Assembly (NCBI RefSeq): GCF_021130785.1
Contig: NC_060208.1
Coordinates: 168,869,501-168,933,500, forward strand
Direction: 5' to 3'
Length of the DNA: 64,000 bases
Source of the DNA: Homalodisca vitripennis
Taxonomy: Eukaryota; Arthropoda; Insecta; Hemiptera; Cicadellidae
How positions within the stretch are numbered: the stretch's first letter is position 1; each line of letters begins with the position of its first letter. Made by a program: the position numbers and the translations under genes. Positions 24,578 through 35,289 of this stretch are shown here, in pieces. Under the pieces are notes generated by a model, which saw nothing but the letters and a program-made list of their open reading frames with translations, ran no database searches and was not told the DNA's origin.

Positions 24578-27440
24578 CATGTTGCCTTATCATGTTGCCT
24601 TCTGTTTGTTTTAATAATTGTTTTTGTGTAGGAGAAAATAAATATTGTTATTCTTATTTCTTATATCTTCTTATAATTTTCTTCAATTATACTAGTGTGT
24701 TTTTTTTAATGATATCAAGGTATTGGAAATTTTTTAGACTATCGGAAATATTAAAATGCTAAATAGTAATGTTTTATTTCATTTACACTACAAATCTTAA
24801 TAAAAGAACTATGGAGTCACACTTCAGTAACCCATAGGTTTTCATTTAAAGTGAATGAAGACAGGTACTAGTCTTTCTGTATACGAGTATCCTAAGGTTT
24901 ACACCGTTCCCTTGGATGTTATAAAATCCCATCTTTTTCCGGTCTAATAAAGATGTATGTTTTTTTATGATATCTTTATTCTACCTGACATGGACCCAAA
25001 TTCATCACCCCAGTAATGTAGAAACAACATTTTACTTTATAGTTTTAAGAATTTATTTGCTTTCAATGGGTTAGTCATTACATTACAGTGCGGTACATTG
25101 AAGCAGCAACTGTATAATTGATATAATTGATACTTCTCAACTGTGTCATGTTTAATGTTCCTTGATTGTGCAAGCTTATCTTTAAAGTTGTCATTCTCAC
25201 TTATGCTTTTCTGGATTTTGTTAGAAAAGTACCTTTGGAATTGTTATAAAACTTTCAAAGTATTTAGTATATTGTAAAATTTTAAAATCTGAGTAAAACA
25301 GCTGATGCCTAACACAAGACAAAAGGTTTACTGCTGCCGGCTTGTGCAATTTTAGAATTTAAGTAGTTGTGCTCGCTTATACTTGACGATTCGTAGAACT
25401 ACTGTTGAAATTGCAATACAATTCTTTAAGTTGTTTGTGTATAGGTACACTTTAATAACTATACTGGTTTTTTTGCAGTTGTATTTTATATAAAACTTTT
25501 CAACATACGCTATTATGTTAATCTTAAAGATGGTAACAAATATGTTTTTTGTAACTTTTTGATTATCAATTTAAACCCATATTTCAAATTTTAATCCTTT
25601 CGCTTAGCTAACTTTGGAGATAAAATGTCTCTCTTAAAATGGGGCTAGCGGATAAACGATATGTAATTTTTGCACATGTATTTAACCGATATTTTGTTTT
25701 TAAAGATGATTACTATGTTCCACAGAAAATTATGACTCCCTGTATAATTTAATGTACAATACATATAAATATATATTCCACTTAAAATTCAATTCTAAGA
25801 AACAAAACGTGTCGGGGTTGAAATGAATTCATAAACTTCTACTTTTATACAACACATTGGCTTCCATTAGATCTTTCATTGTGGAACAGGATCACTTGTT
25901 CGTTATCAAACTTGTAAAATATCCTTCAACAGCCTTTGTGTAGGGACCAACAGACACACATACTATTTTTTCCTACCACTCAAAGAGGACAACTGTGAAT
26001 AAGATGTGTATTTTGATACTCGCTTTGTATCTAAAACGTTCACTATAGTGTTAAGATTAAAAAATGTCAATACATAATATTGTTAGTAGTCTTGAGTTTA
26101 GCTCCATTTCACATTACAGTTAGTGGAGTTTCTAAATTTGTTTTGAATCTCGCAATTATCTTTTTACTGTCAAAGTTTTAACAATAGAAGATTAAATCGC
26201 ACTTGATTAGTATGTTTAGATATACAGTACAAAATTTAAACAAATTAAATTAAATATTCAATTAATTAAACTACGCAATTCTTTTTATCCATAAATGGAT
26301 TTTCGTAATGAACCATATGTAACTACGTCACACTTATTCAGATAATTTTACGATAGTGTAGATATTTTCTACAATACTTTGCAAGAATAGAATAAGTAAA
26401 TGCTAAAGGCTTAAAGATAAGCGTATAAGAGCTGAAAATAGAGCAAAAAACATCCTTGAATTTCTGATCCACATATTTTATTTTAAGGTTTTACTGTAAT
26501 ATAAACCTCACATGTAGCCACAAGTAAAATTCTTAGAATATATGGAGCAATTTCAGCTTCAGGATTTGAGAGACGTGACGATTAAGTAAACTTTATAGTT
26601 TTCACAGAAAATCATATCAGGGATTGAATAAATATGTTTCATATTTTACTTATATATACGATGGATTTATGTAATGCAGCATAAACATTGTTTTCCTCAT
26701 TGCAACTACGTTAGCTATTACTATTCTAAGCTTCTCTTTGAACTGTTATTTTATTGTACACCCCTGTTTGTAATTTTTGGTTTATGGAAAATTCACAACC
26801 TATGTTACATGTGTAAAAAAATAAAGTTGATAATTTTGTCAAAATACTGATCACCTAAAAATATAAACTTTTCTGCACAAGATCCAAATGTTCATATTTA
26901 CCAAAAGAGCTGAATATAGTATACCCAAATGCATAAACATATCTTTTTATTAGGAAAATAAGATATACTTGACTGTGGGACCGTAAATACATAGCACCAG
27001 AAGTGCAGTTAAATGGCTGAAAATAGGATGCTTTTCAACAAAATGAGGCTTTTCTATCCCACTTTATCTGTCATTTTTTGAATTTGAGATAAGGTTATGA
27101 AAATATGCAGAAACAATTAGCTTCATCGTTCCAATGATACCTTGAAAGTTACAAAAATATTCTAAACAGGGAAATTTAGTTTTGAAGTGGTACCTAGTAA
27201 GTCCCTTGGATTGGAAGCCCTGATTAATTGTCGTGACAACTCGTATGTTCATCTTAATACGTGCTTATGAGAAGTCGGACACGTGGGTGCATAAAGCTGT
27301 TTTTTTCTTCGGTGCTAATTTTATTCAGCAGGTAATCATACGTTTTATACTTAGTTATGGTAAAGTAAGAACCTAAAATCATTTAATAATAATAGAAAAC
27401 ACAGTAGTAAACTGGAACATTAAAATATAGGTTATGTCAT

Positions 27441-27498
27441 ATGAGGTATCACCGCAAAGGTTCTATGAGCAGGGATGGCTCATACGAGGTATCACTAC
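27441..27498 (+). repeat. Left subterminal motifs of unit 2
   Basis: Two direct copies of AYGAGGTATCAC start 43 bp apart (27441 and 27484). They are the reverse complement of the right-hand GTGATACCTCGT motif near 33.1-33.2 kb. The second copy lies inside an open frame that begins at 27475, but the likely protein start is the ATG at 27559. Confidence 0.78.
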
Positions 27499-27558
27499 AA
27501 CCATTTGTTATACAATTTCAAAATATATTCTATTTTTCGCATTATTATAGGTACTATC

Positions 27559-28416
27559 ATGGATGATGGCGAGCCAGAGCAGTTATCTGAAGAGGATTAT
27601 CTTCAGAACAGTTCTGATGAAGAATTAATTTCAGCGATCAAACAACACTATCCAGCTGCAGTAGTACACATTGTCCCGACAACGCACAATAGGCCTAGCC
27701 CATCAAATCCTTATGTCCCACCAGAAGCACATAATGTTATCATAAATGACATTCAATTGGATAACGATTTTTATGACCCAGCTTCGCCAGATCAAACGTT
27801 AATCAATGAAAACAACAATACACTTACGTCTAAAACTGATAATTCAAACATCCAACCTACATCTATGTCTGAAGTTGTCTTGGAATTTAAAAATGTTATC
27901 ACTGGCAAAGGCGAGGATAGTATGAATTCTGATGATGTTGATGACCCAGATTATGTAGTATCTGACTCAGAAAACAATAATAACGCACCTCAGGAATAAA
28001 ACACCTATATACAAAATGAACCTTCCGAGCCTGTTGCAAATGTTGCATTATATCAATCAAAGAGAAAACGAAAGAAGATCGCAGAACCGGAAGAGTAGAG
28101 AGATACTAAAAACAAAAAACTAAGAGAGCAAGGTAGAAGTATGAAGGTTGGACAAGAAAGTCTGGAGCAAAAGGAAAGCGAGGAGAAGAAAGGAGTGAAA
28201 GGAAAATGGGACCTCCTTGTACGAGTAATGGATGTAGAAAGTCAGGTTTACGACAGTGCCAAGAAGTTAATGAAAATGAAAGAAAACAGCTTTTTGAAAC
28301 GTTTTTGAACAAACTTTCATGGGACCAAAAAAAAATCTATATCGGCTCATTAGTTCTTTGAGCAAAAAAGGTTAGGCCTAGGAAAGAAAACAAAAATGAA
28401 TCGAGAAGGAAGAACA
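27559..28416 (+). pseudogene. DUF7869-like protein, N-terminal part (unit 2, pseudogene)
   Basis: I chose the ATG at 27559 (MDDGEPEQLSEEDYLQNSS) because upstream sequence contains a terminal motif. An acidic region rich in Ser, Asn and Pro runs to a TAA at 27997-27999. The same reading continues with a basic patch KRKRKKIAEPEE (about 28062-28095), a plausible nuclear localisation signal. A shifted frame from about 28205 carries MGPPCTSNGC, then QEVNENERKQLFETFLNKL, DQKKIYIGSL and ESRRKN. This corresponds to GPSCHCSCLKCFETVN and the following region of unit 1. The coding sequence stops at the LINE insertion at 28417. Nonsense codons at 27997, 28096 and in SLVL* show the copy is dead. Confidence 0.65.
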
Positions 28417-28451
28417 CAAATCAAATCAAATCAAATCAAATCAAATCAAAT
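28417..28451 (-). repeat. (GATTT)n tail of nested LINE
   Basis: Seven tandem CAAAT units on the plus strand, so (ATTTG)n on the strand of the element. It directly follows the AATAAAAAG-containing 3' UTR and marks the end where reverse transcription began. Confidence 0.92.
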
Positions 28452-28860
28452 TCTTTTTATTGTCGTAGACATTGTACATGCATAGACATTGTCAATAAGC
28501 CGAAATACTACTCTTTGTCACAATAATTAGAGACAAATTATAGTTTGAGTTAACTTAAAATATACTGAACCAGTTACAAATTATGCCTTCCAGTTGGATC
28601 AATATCGTAAATAAACTATTAAATAATCAACAAACTATTTACAATAACATATATAATAACAAAAAATATAAAACATATGGTTAAAATCGAAGGGTAACAA
28701 TAACAGGACAAAAATTACATTAAAAAGTTGTGTCAGAAAGCTCCTAGGAATTCATTAAAACCATAAAAGGGATTTTTAAAAGCCAATAATTTAATTTTTT
28801 TAGGAATACCTGTTGCGGGTATTTATTTATATTGGAAACTAATTTATTATACCACTTTTC

Positions 28861-31150
28861 TTACACATTACAACATGACTTTTTAAAAAACTTACTTAAA
28901 CGACAGTGCTGAAAACTAATTTTATTTTTATTGCGGGTATTGAATGAGTGTATATTTTCATTTAGGACCATGTCAGGTAGTTTTTTTAAGGAATAGACAG
29001 CCAGTTCAAATATGTAAAGGTTAATTACTGTATTTATTTCTAATCTTTTAAAAATAGGCTTACAATGATCAGATGGATTTGAACCGTCAATTATTCTAAC
29101 GACTTTCTTTTGCAATTTTAAAATTTCTATAATTCTTGAAGAGTTGCCCCACACAAGTAAGCAATACTTAATTATTGATTTGGAAAAAAGCAAAGTAAGC
29201 CATTCTAATATATTCAGATGTTACACAATTTTTCAATCGTCCCAACAAATATACAACTCTAGGATAGCCTAGTTTTGAGTATAGTCTATATGAGTACTCC
29301 ATGTAAGCCGATGATCAACACTTATACCTAAAAACTTAGTACTAGTAACTGTTTCCATTTCCACTAGTCCTTCATCATACGGCCTTAAAGAAAAAATTAT
29401 ATTTTCAGTTTTTATTTTTGTTTAATAGATACCCGTTAGCTCTAAACCAGTTTCCCGATTCTTCCATTGAGTTATTTACCAAATTTTTTAAGTCTAGGAG
29501 GCTAATGGAAACATTTACAAATGATGTATCCATCAGCGTAAAGAAGAGTATTACTAGTAACATTGTGAGGTAAATCATTAATACTAATTAAAAATAACAA
29601 AGGTCCCTGGACAGATCCCTGGGGAACACCAAACCTCAAGTAAACTTCTTGTGACTGTTCACCTTCAATGCACACTACCTGCCTTCTATTCCTAAGATAA
29701 GACTCAAAGAGTCTCAGAGAGACACCCTGGAAGCCATAGAAATTCAACTTTGATAAAAGGTCTGAATGGTCAACACTGTCAAAGGCCTTACTCAGGTCAC
29801 AAAAGGTGACCTGAGCAAAGGACCTTGCCTCAAAGGCCTGCAAGATTTGTGATACTAATTCTTCAATAGCATCCAGAGTACTCTTACCGCTCCTAAAGCC
29901 AAACTGAAAGCTGGACAAAATATCATTTGTTTCTAAAAAACAATATAACCTGGTTATAAATTATGACTTCAATCACTTTTGATAGTACAGGTACAAGAGA
30001 AATAGGACGATAGCTTTTCTGGTTTATCTTTGGGTCCCCCTTCTTAAAAAACAGGAAAAACTCTAGAAATTTTAAGCTCCTCCGGGAAAATCCCTTCTTG
30101 TAACATACTATTTTACACAAATTGCTAAAGGAGTTGAAATGCTTGGAATTATTTGCTTCAAGAAATTATTTGACATGTTGTAAAAATCATTACTGTTAGA
30201 GTTACTGAGATGTTTAACAGCCTTTAAGACATCATATGATGTAACCGTTTTCCACTCAAACAAACACATATTATCAGGCCTATAACTAGGACGTCTTAAG
30301 CTTACATTTCTGACAAGATTTTTCAGCCCCTATAACGGGCTGTGCAATATCTCTTTTGATTTTCTCTACAGCATCAATGCAAAAATTATTAAACATATTT
30401 GGTTTCAATCAATGGTTTGCTTTCACTTGAAAGATTAAAATTTTTCTTAATTAAAGCCCAAGCTGTCTTACATTTATTTTTTGCTACACTCTATCAACTT
30501 ACTATTATGAGCAACTTTAGCAGCAGAAATCTTAAGTCTATACTCTTTTTTTAAAACCAGCAGCTGACCTTTTTACTAATGTGCTTCCTGTGTTTTTTAA
30601 ACAGATAGTCAAGAGACAACAATTTTTTCCTTCATTTGTAACTAGTTCAGGTGTGTACCAATTACAATTTGTTTTTCTGCTACTTGCTTTAGATTTATGA
30701 GGTTTTAATTGTAGAAAAAATTAACAATATCATTTAAAGTTGAGAAAAAATATTTAAACATTGTTGCTGCATTGCAAAAAATATTGAGGAGAGAGGAAAT
30801 ACCAGTTGACTAGATTCAGTTTCTCTATATATTATAAACACAGTGCTTGGTTAGCACCAATTTAAAAGAGTTATTGTTCTCAAAGGAATTAGTTGAGGCC
30901 TCCAATGGCGCAAAATGATCAATGGCCTTGAGTCCTATAACCAAGCCATCGTGGTCCGAATAAGGGAAGCTCTTAATATTACACAATATTCCATCAGAGT
31001 TACAGTTAACAAAAACATTATCTAGGCAACTGTTACCTCTCGTTGGACTAGAGTTTAAGCAGTAACTATTAAACTGCCGAAGTAAGTTGAGGAAATCAGC
31101 AACTGTCGCCTTTGTGCAACACACTTTCATACACGTTAAAAAAAACCATG
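28861..31150 (-). pseudogene. LINE endonuclease and reverse transcriptase (pseudogene)
   Basis: Endonuclease C-terminus: FLNLLRQFNSYCLNSSPTRG, LDNVFVN, then YSDHDGLVI (about 31110-30935), the conserved SDH motif. Reverse transcriptase: YRPISLVPVLSKVIEVII (about 30015-29960), SSFQFGFRSGKSTLDAI, TFCDLSKAFDSVDHSDLLSKL (motif A, about 29800), GVPQGSVQGPLLFLISINDLP, and LLYADGYI (about 29540). The catalytic YADD box reads YADG, a loss of the second Asp. The C-terminal piece 29193-28861 contains KYCLLVWGNSS, QKKVVRIIDG and similar blocks. Several frameshifts separate the pieces. The motif style differs from the 1.2 kb LINE, so this is a second lineage. Confidence 0.85.
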
Positions 31151-32535
31151 CGGAAAAGTAATACAAGTTTGTAAAACATTATTTCTCAGCAGTTATTCAT
31201 TAGGAGAATTGACTGTTTTACAGTGGGCGTCAGGAAATATTGAGGGTGAAAGTCATGGAATGAAACGTAAGGAGAGACAACGTAATTGCTCAGAGAAGAT
31301 CAGCTTCTCAGTCAAAAGAACCCCGAAAATCAGCTGGGAGCGAAGTTCTTTCAACATTTTTAGAGTCTTTGCCTAAATTACCTTCACATTATTGTCGGCA
31401 GAGAAGCAATAAAGTTTATTTAGAACCAAAATTTGGCAATTCTATGGCAGATGTATACAAAGAATACGTTAGAGTATGCAACGAACACCATTCTGGCCCA
31501 GTAAAAGCTGTATCCAGGGCTTCCTTTGATAGATATGTTAGCAAAATTAAGTTGTCCTTTCAACCTGACAAAAAAGATAAGTGTTACAAATGCGTAATAT
31601 TTGAAAGCAAAAATCTGGATGAAGTAGCCTACAACAAGCACATAGAATAAAAGGACAGTGCACGTAAAGAAAAAAACTGATGATAAAGAAAAGGCTGTTA
31701 AAAGGCAATGTACAGTTTTGGCCATGGACGTGGAAGCCGTGAAAGTGTCCCCAAGCCTGAACGCTTCCGCGTTGTATTATAAAACGAAATTGTGTTGTCA
31801 CAATTTTACTATTTTTAATCTTGCAACCCAAGAAACTGTATGCTACTGGTTTGAAGAATTACATGCCGACCTCACAGCTAATACTTTTGCTTCTTGTTTG
31901 ATTAACTTTTTAGATGAGAAATGTGATTCAAGTAAGCCTATAGTAGTTTGGAGTGACGGTTGTACCAATCAGAACCGCAACAGCATAATGGCAAACGCTT
32001 TACTGGCATTCAGTAATGAGAAAAATGTTCAAGTAGAACACAAGTTTTTGATTGTTGGACATACACAGATGGAGGTTGACAGTATACACTCGTTAAAGGA
32101 GGCTGAAAGACAAACCGATATACCTTCCCTGTAATTTTGTGAGATACACAGCAGAAGCAAGACAAAATCCAACTCCTTTATTAACAAACTCTTTGACTTA
32201 TGATTTTGTTAAAAACTATGCTGAAAAATCAATGATGGTATAAGAAAGTATTAGGCCTGGTAAGAAGACCAGGCGATCCAACTGTCACTGACATTAGAAG
32301 TATGAAATATTCTCATGGTAAAATTAAGATTAAGCTCGACTTTGACGACAACTACTTTGACTTACCCCAGAGAATCAAAAATGCATGTAGACCTCTGTCA
32401 GATTTTCGAAGTCTTCATAAAGAGTGGCTCAAAATAGCTAAGAGGAAATACTTAAATTTGCAGGAATTGAAAGCAGTAATTCAACAAGACTGCCACCCAT
32501 TTTACGATTTAATTCCTCACGATGGTCGAGAATAG
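31150..32535 (+). pseudogene. DUF7869-like protein, C-terminal part (unit 2, pseudogene)
   Basis: The frame resumes after the LINE with VCKTLFLSSYSLGELTV (from about 31168). A shift leads to LESLPKLPSHYCRQRSNKVYLEP (about 31360-31425), then KDKCYKCVIF, a Cys pair. A stop at 31648 and a shift precede KRQCTVLAMDVEAVKV (about 31695-31745) and YYKTKLCCHNFTIFNL. IVVWSDGCTNQNRNS (about 31940-31985) and VGHTQMEVDSIHSL (about 32053-32095) follow. The last piece, 32302-32535, is the C-terminal region. MD, SDGC..QN and GHTQMEVDS correspond to CMD, CDSCAGQN and GHSYMECD in unit 1. The protein would be the mobilising enzyme if this family is a transposase. Expression is unlikely given stops and the LINE. 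Confidence 0.72.
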
Positions 32536-33075
32536 TAATGTAATGATTTGTTTGATCTCTATGAAATTTATTTTGTATTTGTAAGGGTAGGTTAGCCTCA
32601 AGTCGTTAACTGTTACAAACAAATTTATTTTATTTTTTGACTAAGTTTCATTAGTTACTAAATTTTATTCTTTTTTTAGTTGAACTCACTATATCGAATA
32701 TAAATTTCTAAGAAACAGTTTTTTTTTATCTGTACAGTAGAGGTTTGCCTGAAGTTTTTAACTACTGTATTTCCAAAATATGAATTTATGGTTTTGACAC
32801 CTTGTTTAAGTAGCTACTGCATTTTTTCTTTTATTAATTCAATTTACTGTATCATATAAACAATTCTAAGAAATCTCATTTTTTTAGTAGAGTAGGGAAA
32901 CCTCAAGTTGGTAACTGTAACCATAACTTTTATTTTAGGTCTTGTAATTTTGTCATTAAGTAACAGTGACTTAAGTACTGTATTTTTTTCTTTTATTAGT
33001 TTAATTTTCTGTATCGAATAAAGAGTGTTTAAAAACAAATATCTGGTATATTATTATAAATATCCATTATCATCA

Positions 33076-33240
33076 AAGTAGTGACACCTCGTATGAATAG
33101 TACAATGGGTAGTGATTTCTAGTATGTACACGTATGTAAATGAGTTTGAAGTAGTGATACCTCGTATAAATAGTACTATGGGTAGTGATTTCTAGTATGT
33201 ACACGTATGTAAATGAGTTTGAAGTAGTGATACCTCGTAA
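33076..33240 (+). repeat. 73-bp tandem repeat carrying the right motifs of unit 2
   Basis: A 73-bp unit begins with AAGTAGTGAYACCTCG at 33076, 33149 and 33222, giving 2.2 copies. The copies differ at a few bases (GACACC against GATACC; GTATGAA against GTATAAA). Each contains one GTAGTGATACCTCG, the reverse complement of the left-side motif at 27.4 kb. Confidence 0.88.
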
Positions 33241-33426
33241 GTGTTCTTAAATTTAAGCCAAAGTGAATTATAATTTAAACTCACCTATTTTTTATCTATC
33301 ACAATTATTATTGGCAGTAAATAAAAAAATACTTAATGTAAGTAAAAACAATGTATTTATTTAGTTTTTTCTATCCCCTGAAAAGTTGCTAGTTTGGACA
33401 TACTAGTTATCACATGTTAAGGAGCG

Positions 33427-33504
<78 letters not shown>

Positions 33505-34782
33505 GTTTTATAATACAGCAGGATATTACGAGAAGTGTCTTATAAGCACGGTATTATTTTGGAAACTGCTACATTCATTAAACATGCATCCGTCAATCAT
33601 TTCCACTTGCAATAGATACAAATAAATGAAATGTACATTAATTGTACCAAAACTAACAGGTAATCTACATAATATAAATTTAATAGATCCGATTTCTAAG
33701 ACGATCTGTATATTTCGTCCCTTAAAATGTTACTAGATTATATGTTAATTTTAAATCGTTGGTAATAACAAATATGTGACGACGAACCTTTCTATATTAT
33801 TGCTTATGGTTTTATTAGCACATAGAATATTTTAAGTCCCACCACACTATTACAGAATTTATATTATTAGCATTCTTATTAAATTTTTATTCAAGGCTTT
33901 TGTATTGTATTTAAAAATTGTGCGATTGCAATGATTGAAAAATATTAGGTTTACGTATCCAAATTATTACACAGAATTTAGTGAGAACTGTTTCATCAGC
34001 TGCGTTGTCATATAATTTTCCAATAACACCAGAAATATTAAACAGAAGAAATCATTGTAGAAACAATAGTATAATAATGCATATTGTAATGTATATTTGT
34101 TTGGGGAAATTATCTTCCTTCCAAGATAATCAGGCAGTTTGGCCTGTTCTTAAAACACAGGAATGTTATTCAATAATAACATGAATACAACTTTTTAGAC
34201 GAAAAAGAATCATAACTAAGAATAAGTATTAATTCTCACCCTTAATTACGAAACTAATTGTTAGTGGAGAAACTGTAGTAAATAATCTTTTTTTACAAGG
34301 TATATTATTTTGAAAGTATTTCTGAGCTTTGCCCTCTAGTATGCTTCATGATTCTTTGTGAAGTCGTAACGACATTAATTGTCAAACCCTATTAAAAGCT
34401 GTAGAATTCTATGCCAACTGTTAATACAGGAATTAAAATATGCTTATTTAACGTAACAGACCAATAATTAGAACTGCATGGCTATCAACCAAGATAACTT
34501 TATTAGAAATAATGATTATGTCTAGCTAATCATTAATTAGTGTAATTAGCTGCATGGAATCAACCATTGTTATTAAATTTCAGGAATATCTCTTTGATTC
34601 TCCGACAGATATTCACATTTTCAATTAAAATATATCGATTAATTACCATTCTCTCTACTAAGTCATAATATCACTCAGGAGTCCTTACAGCCAGTTCAAT
34701 TGGGGTTCTTAAGATAAATATATACTTTTATTCTCATATGTATATCATTGCAGAATATAAAAAACGTTGTTGGTACTGATAT
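33241..34782. other. Non-coding AT-rich interval
   Basis: No supported gene. A (TA)n tract lies at 33426-33504. The 67-codon frame at 33981-34184 is not recognisable. Confidence 0.45.
33426..33504. repeat. (TA)n microsatellite
   Basis: About 35 TA units with two small interruptions (TAAATA and TAATA). Confidence 0.95.
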
Positions 34783-34832
34783 ATATATATCTTCAATAAG
34801 AATAGAAAAGAATAGAAGAAAAGAACATAAAA

Positions 34833-34880
34833 ATTCTCTATATTTCGTCTTAAGACATTTTCAAGAGATATACAGTAGGT
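34833..34880 (-). ncRNA. Hammerhead-ribozyme-like motif, partly eroded
   Basis: The minus-strand RNA reads AUCUC, UUGAAAAU, GUCUUAAGAC, GAAAUAUA, GAGAAU. It has a CUC/GAG helix I, an altered CUGAUGA box (UUGAAAA), and a perfect five-pair palindromic helix II sequence GUCUUAAGAC. GAAA follows, with an AUAU palindrome at the helix III position before the expected cut site. Layout matches the better-preserved motif at 42.3 kb, including one unpaired U before helix II. Cleavage is doubtful because the invariant box is mutated. Confidence 0.45.
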
Positions 34881-35070
34881 AAATAAGCAAATATATCAAC
34901 AAAAAATAATAAACAAAAGAAACATCATATGTTAATAAAACTAATTTTGAATTACGTACAAAGAGTAAATAATTTTGCTTATTACAAGGAATATAAAGTT
35001 ATAAATTAAAATTGTAGTTAAATGTGTAAAGTTATAAATTAAAATTGTAACGTGTAATTTATACATACTG

Positions 35071-35289
35071 CTATCCGTATCTTAAATTTAGACCATCCGG
35101 ATGTTTAGTTTGTAGCACCCTCTGATGAGCTATTTCTAAATAATTTATTTTAAGTTTATGGGGGTTCTGAATTTTGTTAATACTTTTTAGAGAAAAGCAT
35201 TCATCGAATTTTTTGTTATGCTCCATTGCGGTGTGCGAAATAGGATTTGATTTAATTTCAAGATTTGTATCGCTGCGATTTTTGTTCAT
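35071..35289 (-). pseudogene. PLE GIY-YIG C-terminal piece (pseudogene)
   Basis: The protein reads MNKNRSDTNLEIKSNPIS, TAMEHNKKFDECFSLKSI and NPHKLKINYLEIAHQRVLQ. It keeps reading at the point where the 8 kb copy has a TAA after MEHNK, so it supplies the ancestral state there. It lacks the GIY-YIG core and the Cys knuckle, so it cannot be active. Confidence 0.78.

Larger units (their letters stand above)
23129..27440. other. Non-coding AT-rich interval with one large hairpin
   Basis: No supported gene. It contains an inverted repeat around a (TA)n tract (24385-24526) and a second (TA)n tract (24529-24572). The 62-codon minus frame at 27064-27252 is not recognisable. Confidence 0.45.
28417..31150 (-). 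mobile_element. LINE-type retrotransposon nested in DUF7869-like unit 2
   Basis: On the minus strand the order is endonuclease C-terminus (about 31140-30900), reverse transcriptase (about 30120-29500), C-terminal region (29193-28861), 3' UTR with AATAAAAAG, and a tail of seven (GATTT) units (28417-28451 on the plus strand as CAAAT). The tail is the usual 3' end of such LINEs and fixes one boundary. The 5' end lies near 31150, where the interrupted host element resumes (VCKTLFLSSYSLGELTV). It is 5' truncated within the endonuclease. I could not see a convincing target-site duplication. Confidence 0.85.
27441..33240 (+). mobile_element. DUF7869-like transposon unit 2, split by a nested LINE
   Basis: A second unit has the same plan as the one at 19.5 kb but a different motif. 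Left side: ATGAGGTATCACC at 27441-27453 and ACGAGGTATCACTAC at 27484-27498. Right side, inverted: GTAGTGACACCTCG at 33078-33091, GTAGTGATACCTCG at 33151-33164 and again at 33224-33237, in a 73-bp tandem repeat. The core codes for a DUF7869-like protein in two parts (27559-28416 and about 31150-32535). They are separated by a LINE on the opposite strand (28417 to about 31150). Without the insertion the unit is about 3.1 kb, close to unit 1 (about 2.7 kb). Confidence 0.75.
34783..35289 (-). mobile_element. Penelope-like element fragment, minus strand
   Basis: The reverse complement closely matches 8217-8686: MNKNRSDTNLEIKSNP coding sequence, then about 400 bp of 3' sequence ending CTTATTGAAGATATAT. 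It is bounded by a (TA)n tract at each end (35290-35307 and near 34780-34790), as is the 8 kb copy. It holds only the last part of the GIY-YIG domain. A duplicated segment of about 30 bp (AAGTTATAAATTAAAATTG) occurs near 35000-35050 and is single in the 8 kb copy. Confidence 0.82.

Noticed and set aside
28417..28451. Telomere-like repeat
   Set aside because: The CAAAT units sit at the 3' end of a LINE and are its tail.
31420..31831. Minus-strand frames of 94-101 codons
   Set aside because: Shadows of the DUF7869-like frame of unit 2.
33076..33240. Possible CRISPR-like array
   Set aside because: The 73-bp units are contiguous tandem repeats without unique spacers, and the sequence is eukaryotic.
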